Source of the DNA: Streptomyces sp. NBC_00659 | GTDB lineage: Bacteria > Actinomycetota > Actinomycetes > Streptomycetales > Streptomycetaceae | Direction of reading: 5' to 3' | DNA: 64,000 nt | NCBI RefSeq assembly: GCF_036226925.1 | Contig: NZ_CP109031.1 | Coordinates: forward strand, 7,440,001-7,504,000 | Shown here: piece by piece, positions 60,606 to 64,000 of the stretch | Position numbering within the stretch: the first letter of the stretch is position 1 | Layout: each line of letters starts with the position of its first letter | Program-made: the position numbers and the translations under genes | The notes under the pieces: generated by a model | Told to the model about the DNA's origin: nothing | The model's input: only the letters and a program-made list of their open reading frames with translations | The model's database searches: none

Positions 60606-60820
60606 GGCCTGTCGTTTGGATCATGCGGCGGGACGCGGGGCAGGGCACGCACTCCCCCAAGCTCTGCGAGCAGGGGGGACCCCCAGCGGCGTTGTCGTCG
60701 GTTGCCGACGCTCCGCGTCGTCGCCCTCCTCCGCCTTGCAGCTGCACGCACCCTGCCCCGCTCGGCCCAGCCGACAAGGCACCGCTCCTCGACGCCACCT
60801 GATCCAAACGACAGACCCTA
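60603..60820. mobile_element. 218-bp MITE with 21-bp terminal inverted repeats and TA duplication
   Basis: The left end TAGGGCCTGTCGTTTGGATCA (60603-60623, quoted in two parts as TAGGGCCTGTCG and TTTGGATCA) matches the reverse complement of the right end (60800-60820) at 20 of 21 positions. TA flanks both sides, the target of IS630/Tc1-type transposases. No transposase is inside. Confidence 0.82.
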
Positions 60821-61049
60821 GGCGGGCGCGTCCCGGCGGGTGACGGCCGAGCGGCCGGCACAGGCATTCGGCCTTGCGATTGCGGGCATCCTTCTCCATG
60901 GACGACTCGGGAAACCGGTGGAGACCCGAGGCGTGTTCCTCAGGGCGTCATGATTTGCCTGATTCCGTGATGAAATGCCGCGAGCTACATTTTGTTCACA
61001 TACCGGGAACACGGAGCTTCGACGATCGCACCCCACGGAGAGGCCGGTC
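60821..61049. other. Intergenic region after the MITE
   Basis: 229 bp, no gene seen. A -10/-35 pair could not be assigned. Confidence 0.3.
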
Positions 61050-61490
61050 ATGAACATCCCCTTCTTGGACAAGCTGCTCAAACGGCAGCCGGTGCGGCGG
61101 GACCGTCCCCTCGCCAGGGCTTTCGAGGACGACCCGGTGGGTGTGGCCGAGCTGTTCTCGGAGTGCGAACTGCTCCGCTCCCAGGCCGCGGCCGTCGGTC
61201 TCGAACTGGACGACACGCCGGACTCGTTGGTGGCCCTGGACCAGCTTCTGCCGCTGTGGCGCGACGACCCCGAGTCGCTGCCCTGGCTCGGGAACGACGC
61301 CGGTCTCTATCTCGGCACCGTCGTGGTGCGCACGGTGCCGGGCGCCTCCTGGCACGTCTGGCCCGGCGGCAGTCCGGCCGTCCGGCTCCCCTCGGGCCGT
61401 GAGATCCCGGTCGTCGAGGCCGGCCTCGACTGGGCCGTACAGGGCGTTCCCGAGCTGTCCCAGATGTACGCCGAGGCCACGGAAGCCTGA
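61050..61490 (+). CDS. Small conserved Streptomyces protein
   Basis: 146 residues. FLDKLLKRQPVRRDRPLARAF at the N-terminus, then an alpha/beta region (LVALDQLLPLWRDDPESLPWL, DAGLYLGTVVVRTVPGASW, VWPGGSPAVRLPSGREIPVV) and a helical end (DWAVQGVPELSQMYAEATEA). GGAGAGG lies before the ATG at 61050. I recognise it as a typical hypothetical (possibly DUF6278) without known function. Confidence 0.72.
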   Translation: MNIPFLDKLLKRQPVRRDRPLARAFEDDPVGVAELFSECELLRSQAAAVGLELDDTPDSLVALDQLLPLWRDDPESLPWLGNDAGLYLGTVVVRTVPGASWHVWPGGSPAVRLPSGREIPVVEAGLDWAVQGVPELSQMYAEATEA

Positions 61491-62116
61491 CCCGAGGGCC
61501 CGGCGGAGCGTTCCGGTGGCAGCCCGCGGTGTCGTGATCCGTTCAGCGTCCGGCCTCGCATTGCCCGTCGGACGGATCCTCAACTGCCGCGTGACACGAA
61601 GGAATCCGTACCCGTACCCGTACCCGAACCCGCCAGCCTGTCGGTGGGTGCGCGAGCCCGTGCGCCTCGCCGCCGGAGGCAAGGCGGCCCGGCCGTACGG
61701 CGATCACGTGCAGTCCGGGGGAGACGCGCCGGGCGCCACCGTGCGCGAGTTGCCGCCGATGCCCGCACCGGCGGCGATCCCGCCGGCGACGGGCACGCGG
61801 CAGAGGACCGCGCTCCGCGCCCGCGAGGACTTCCTCGGGCCCGGGAGGCTGATCGCGGCGATCCTCGACTACGATTTGCCGTTCATCCCCGTGGTGACGG
61901 CGAGCCCGCCGATCCGCATCGGGATGTGTGCGCCGCTCTCCTGGTCCGCCCCACGGGCGTACGGGCGGGAGTGGCGCAGTCCCGAGACCGAGGCCGTGGA
62001 CGTGGCTCCGGCCGAACCAGGGACGCTGCTGCCGGGTGGGGTACCCCCCCACAGCCCCGACATGGTAGGGGGAGCAGCAGCTCACAGGGCCAGGCCCGGC
62101 CGGCGCCAGCCGGAGA
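61491..62116 (+). other. Gap with a coding-like open frame and short repeats
   Basis: 626 bp between the small protein and the S15 hydrolase. One plus-strand frame (position 61759 or 61741 as start) has near-total G/C third positions and reads like protein (DFLGPGRLIAAILDYDLPFI, GMCAPLSWSAPRAYGREW), but it has no clear start site or family and runs antisense into the next gene. It may be a decayed gene. Three GTACCC units lie at 61609-61626 and a GGGGTACCCC palindrome near 62038. Confidence 0.4.
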
Positions 62117-63706
62117 TCACTGCTCGCGCAGGGGTACCGACACGAAGGACGGGTCGTGCTCCGGCGAGGAGAAGGTCAGCTGCGCGCCGGACGGGTTGTG
62201 CTCGATGTACAGCGGGTCGACCGTGTCGACGACCACGGCGAGACGATGTCCGGCCGGGACGTCGTAGGCCGTGGAGAACAGGTCCAGGTCCACGCCGAAC
62301 GGCTCGCCGGGCGTCCGCCCGTGGAAGGTGTACGGCGCGTTGCTGACCAGCTTGCCGATGCCGAGCGGGCCCACGTCGTAGAGATAGGCGATGAACGTGC
62401 CGCTCTCCTTGGTGCCGGTGACCGTGGTGTGGAGTTTGACGGTGCCTCGTACGCGCTGGACGCCCGTGGACTTCTCCGACTGCCACACCGCGGTCCAGTA
62501 ACGGGGCAGCAGCGGGATCGAGGCCATCGGCGGGATCCGGGTGAGCTGGTCGAGGATGCTGGACAGGAAGATGACCCCGCCGTCCGCGCCCGAGTCGACG
62601 TTCGCGCGGATCCTGGTGGAGCCCTCCAGGGCGATCTTCCGCGAGGCCGCGCCGACCGACTTCCAGTCCGGGTAGCCCTCGTAGCCGCCCGTGGAACGGG
62701 ACTTGAGCTGCACCGGCTGTTCGCCGTCGATGCCGTTGTCCTTGCCCGCCAGATAGTGGTCGAACCAGCGGCCGGTGTCGGTCCACACGTCGTTGGGGAG
62801 CCCGAACAGGCCGGTGATCTCGGCGGTGGCGTGGTCGCCGGGGCGGAACTCCAGCCGCTTGGGCCCGGTCAGTTTCTCGTAGAACTTGGCGTACTGGTTC
62901 GCCGAGAAGATCGTGTCGCCCCAGGTGTTGGCCATGAAGACGGCGGGGCCGTTCTTGTCGAGCTGGTCGACGTATGTCTCGGGGGAACGTTTCTTCCCCC
63001 AGTCGATCAGGTCCTGCTCCTTCGACAGATTCGAGCCGAAGAAGTCCTTGAACACCTGCTGGGTCTCGGCGCTGGGGTGGCCCGTGATGTGCCCGACGCC
63101 GTCCAGCAGCGCGGCCGCCTGGACGTGTTCGGTGCGGCCGGAGTAGATCGACGTGGTCAGATCGGCCCAGCCGCTCAGGGCGGCGACCGCCTTGATGCGC
63201 TTGTCGTGCGCGGCGGCCAGCAGACTGATCCCGGCGCCGTACGAGACGCCCGCCACGCCCACCTTCCTCGCGTCGGCCGGAGTGTTGGCGAGAGCCCAGT
63301 CGATCACCTTGGACACGTCGGCGGTGTCACGGGGACCGGCGACGTCGATCTCGCCGCCCGACTGCCAGAAGCCGCGGACGTTGTAACTGACGACCACATA
63401 GCCGGAGTTCGCCAGCTTCTGGGCCTGTGCGAGGTACTCGACCTGGGGCAGGCCCCAGCTCGTGGGCAGCACGATGAGCGGATAGGCGCGGGTGCCGTCC
63501 GCTCCCGCGGGGGTGACGACGTTGGCCTTGAGGGTGGTGCCGCCGTCGCCGGAGATGTCGACGAAGCGGACACCGCCCGAGCTGTCGGCGGCCTGGGCGG
63601 CGGGTGCCAGGCCCAGGCCCGCGGCGGCGATCAGCGTCGCCGAGACGGCGCCGACGGCGGAAGTGCGCAGGGGGTTGCGACCGTTTCCCAACGGGTCACT
63701 CCTCAC
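62117..63706 (-). CDS. Secreted CocE/NonD-type (peptidase S15-like) hydrolase
   Basis: 529 residues. A signal peptide (TSAVGAVSATLIAAAGLGLA, cleavage near APAAQAAD at about 40) precedes an X-Pro dipeptidyl-peptidase/CocE fold. Elements are SYNVRGFWQSGGE, the nucleophile VGVAGVSYGAGISLLAA, the Asp in FMANTWGDTIF, the His in FRPGDHATAE, and a C-terminal jelly-roll domain from about 360. It probably cleaves extracellular peptides or esters. GTG start. The upstream region is rich in GTTAC half-sites. Confidence 0.87.
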   Translation of the reverse strand: MRSDPLGNGRNPLRTSAVGAVSATLIAAAGLGLAPAAQAADSSGGVRFVDISGDGGTTLKANVVTPAGADGTRAYPLIVLPTSWGLPQVEYLAQAQKLANSGYVVVSYNVRGFWQSGGEIDVAGPRDTADVSKVIDWALANTPADARKVGVAGVSYGAGISLLAAAHDKRIKAVAALSGWADLTTSIYSGRTEHVQAAALLDGVGHITGHPSAETQQVFKDFFGSNLSKEQDLIDWGKKRSPETYVDQLDKNGPAVFMANTWGDTIFSANQYAKFYEKLTGPKRLEFRPGDHATAEITGLFGLPNDVWTDTGRWFDHYLAGKDNGIDGEQPVQLKSRSTGGYEGYPDWKSVGAASRKIALEGSTRIRANVDSGADGGVIFLSSILDQLTRIPPMASIPLLPRYWTAVWQSEKSTGVQRVRGTVKLHTTVTGTKESGTFIAYLYDVGPLGIGKLVSNAPYTFHGRTPGEPFGVDLDLFSTAYDVPAGHRLAVVVDTVDPLYIEHNPSGAQLTFSSPEHDPSFVSVPLREQ

Positions 63707-63888
63707 TTGGTCAGTGCAAGGTGACCCGACGGTAACCGCGGCTGCTTACTCGAAGTAACCCGTCGGTAAGTTACGTGCGAGTAACGATTGTTGAAGTGTT
63801 CATTTCCATCCGTTCAAACCTCGCCGGAGTGGGTCGCAGGGAACGGCCGGAAAGCGCCCACGTCTCGGTCGTGGCGGCGAACCGGGCG
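63707..63888. promoter_or_regulatory. Promoter region of the S15-type hydrolase with GTTAC repeats
   Basis: Inverted repeats TTACT-CGA-AGTAA and GTTAC-GTGCGA-GTAAC and two CCCG(A/T)CGGTAA units occur within 63720-63790. They suggest a multi-site operator. Confidence 0.45.
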
Positions 63889-64000
63889 TCACGTGCGCCG
63901 GCGTGCCCGAGGCGTGGTCGGCTTCGGCGAGGCCTCCCCGTCCTGGCCGGAGTCGGACGCCGGGTCCGGCGCCGGGTCCAGGGCCGGCGGCGTCGGCAGC
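63889..64000 (-). CDS. C-terminal end of a gene truncated by the window
   Basis: A minus-strand frame enters at the window edge and stops at TGA 63889-63891. The 36 visible residues are low complexity and basic at the end (DSGQDGEASPKPTTPRARRR). Family not recognisable. Confidence 0.4.
   Translation of the reverse strand, partial: LPTPPALDPAPDPASDSGQDGEASPKPTTPRARRRT

Noticed and set aside
60620..60800. Short open frames inside the MITE
   Set aside because: No start signals or similarity; the element is defined by its ends.
1..64000. tRNA or rRNA genes
   Set aside because: No cloverleaf with a TTCRA arm or rRNA core sequence was noticed in the intergenic regions; a tRNAscan run would be decisive.

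Overview
The window is chromosomal DNA of a Streptomyces or a close relative. It has very high GC, third codon positions that are almost all G or C, many GTG starts, ATGA/GTGA stop-start overlaps, leaderless-type promoters and typical Streptomyces gene families (sIHF-like fragment, RNase Sa, PcaL fusion, SWIM/SNF2 pair, actinobacterial HipA-like kinase). No rRNA, tRNA or CRISPR array was seen.

Region 1 (1-4.8 kb) is the end of a secondary-metabolite cluster. The truncated first gene matches phenazine PhzG closely. It is followed by a flavin reductase-VOC fusion, a LuxE-like adenylating enzyme, a LuxC-like acyl reductase and an O-methyltransferase. Together they suggest a phenazine whose carboxylate is reduced to an aldehyde or alcohol and/or methyl-esterified. 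Region 2 (4.9-9.0 kb) holds a PNPOx-like flavoprotein, a quinone oxidoreductase divergent from a TetR regulator, a truncated sIHF-like reading frame, and a HipA-like kinase coupled to a SelT/W/H-like protein.

Region 3 (9.0-20.1 kb) is a purine/allantoin locus: malate synthase, a MocA-like nucleotidyltransferase, the IclR regulator AllR, allantoinase and allantoicase. Four 15-nt palindromes of the form TTCyg-N5-CGGAA lie upstream of aceB, allR and allB and probably define the AllR operator. A NarL-type two-component pair and an ABC transporter sit inside this locus.

Region 4 (20.2-37.4 kb) looks like an acquired island. On the left it has a decayed IS3-family element with three frameshifts in orfB. 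On the right it has remnants of an IS630 transposase and a GyrI-like gene. An exact 21-bp direct repeat occurs at 20991 and 37279. Inside is the most interesting part: a compact set of genes resembling type II fatty acid synthesis (KAS III, ACP, KAS II, acyl-CoA oxidase-like enzyme, thioesterase, FAH-family enzyme, phosphopantetheinyl transferase, acyl-CoA carboxylase beta subunit, branched-chain aminotransferase, FabG). A 2-hydroxyacid dehydrogenase-like flavoprotein is divergent from it. A XRE-cupin regulator and an AzlCD branched-chain amino acid exporter follow. I infer a pathway that builds a short acyl chain, converts it through a 2-oxo acid into an unusual amino acid and exports it. I do not recognise it as a known cluster.

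Region 5 (37.5-44.6 kb) has an SPFH protein, an AIM24-family protein, a RibD-like reductase, a secreted guanyl-specific RNase (RNase Sa type), an orphan histidine kinase, an intergenic repeat region, a cytochrome P450 and a CxxC protein. Region 6 (44.7-51.6 kb) is a sugar or polyol uptake locus: Gfo/Idh/MocA dehydrogenase, GntR regulator with a palindromic operator, lipoprotein-permease-ATPase transporter and a ROK kinase. Region 7 (51.7-64 kb) carries an SNF2 helicase/SWIM protein pair, PcaL with a Cys in the nucleophile position, an MBL-fold hydrolase, exonuclease III with a MITE at its stop codon, a small conserved protein and a secreted S15-type hydrolase.
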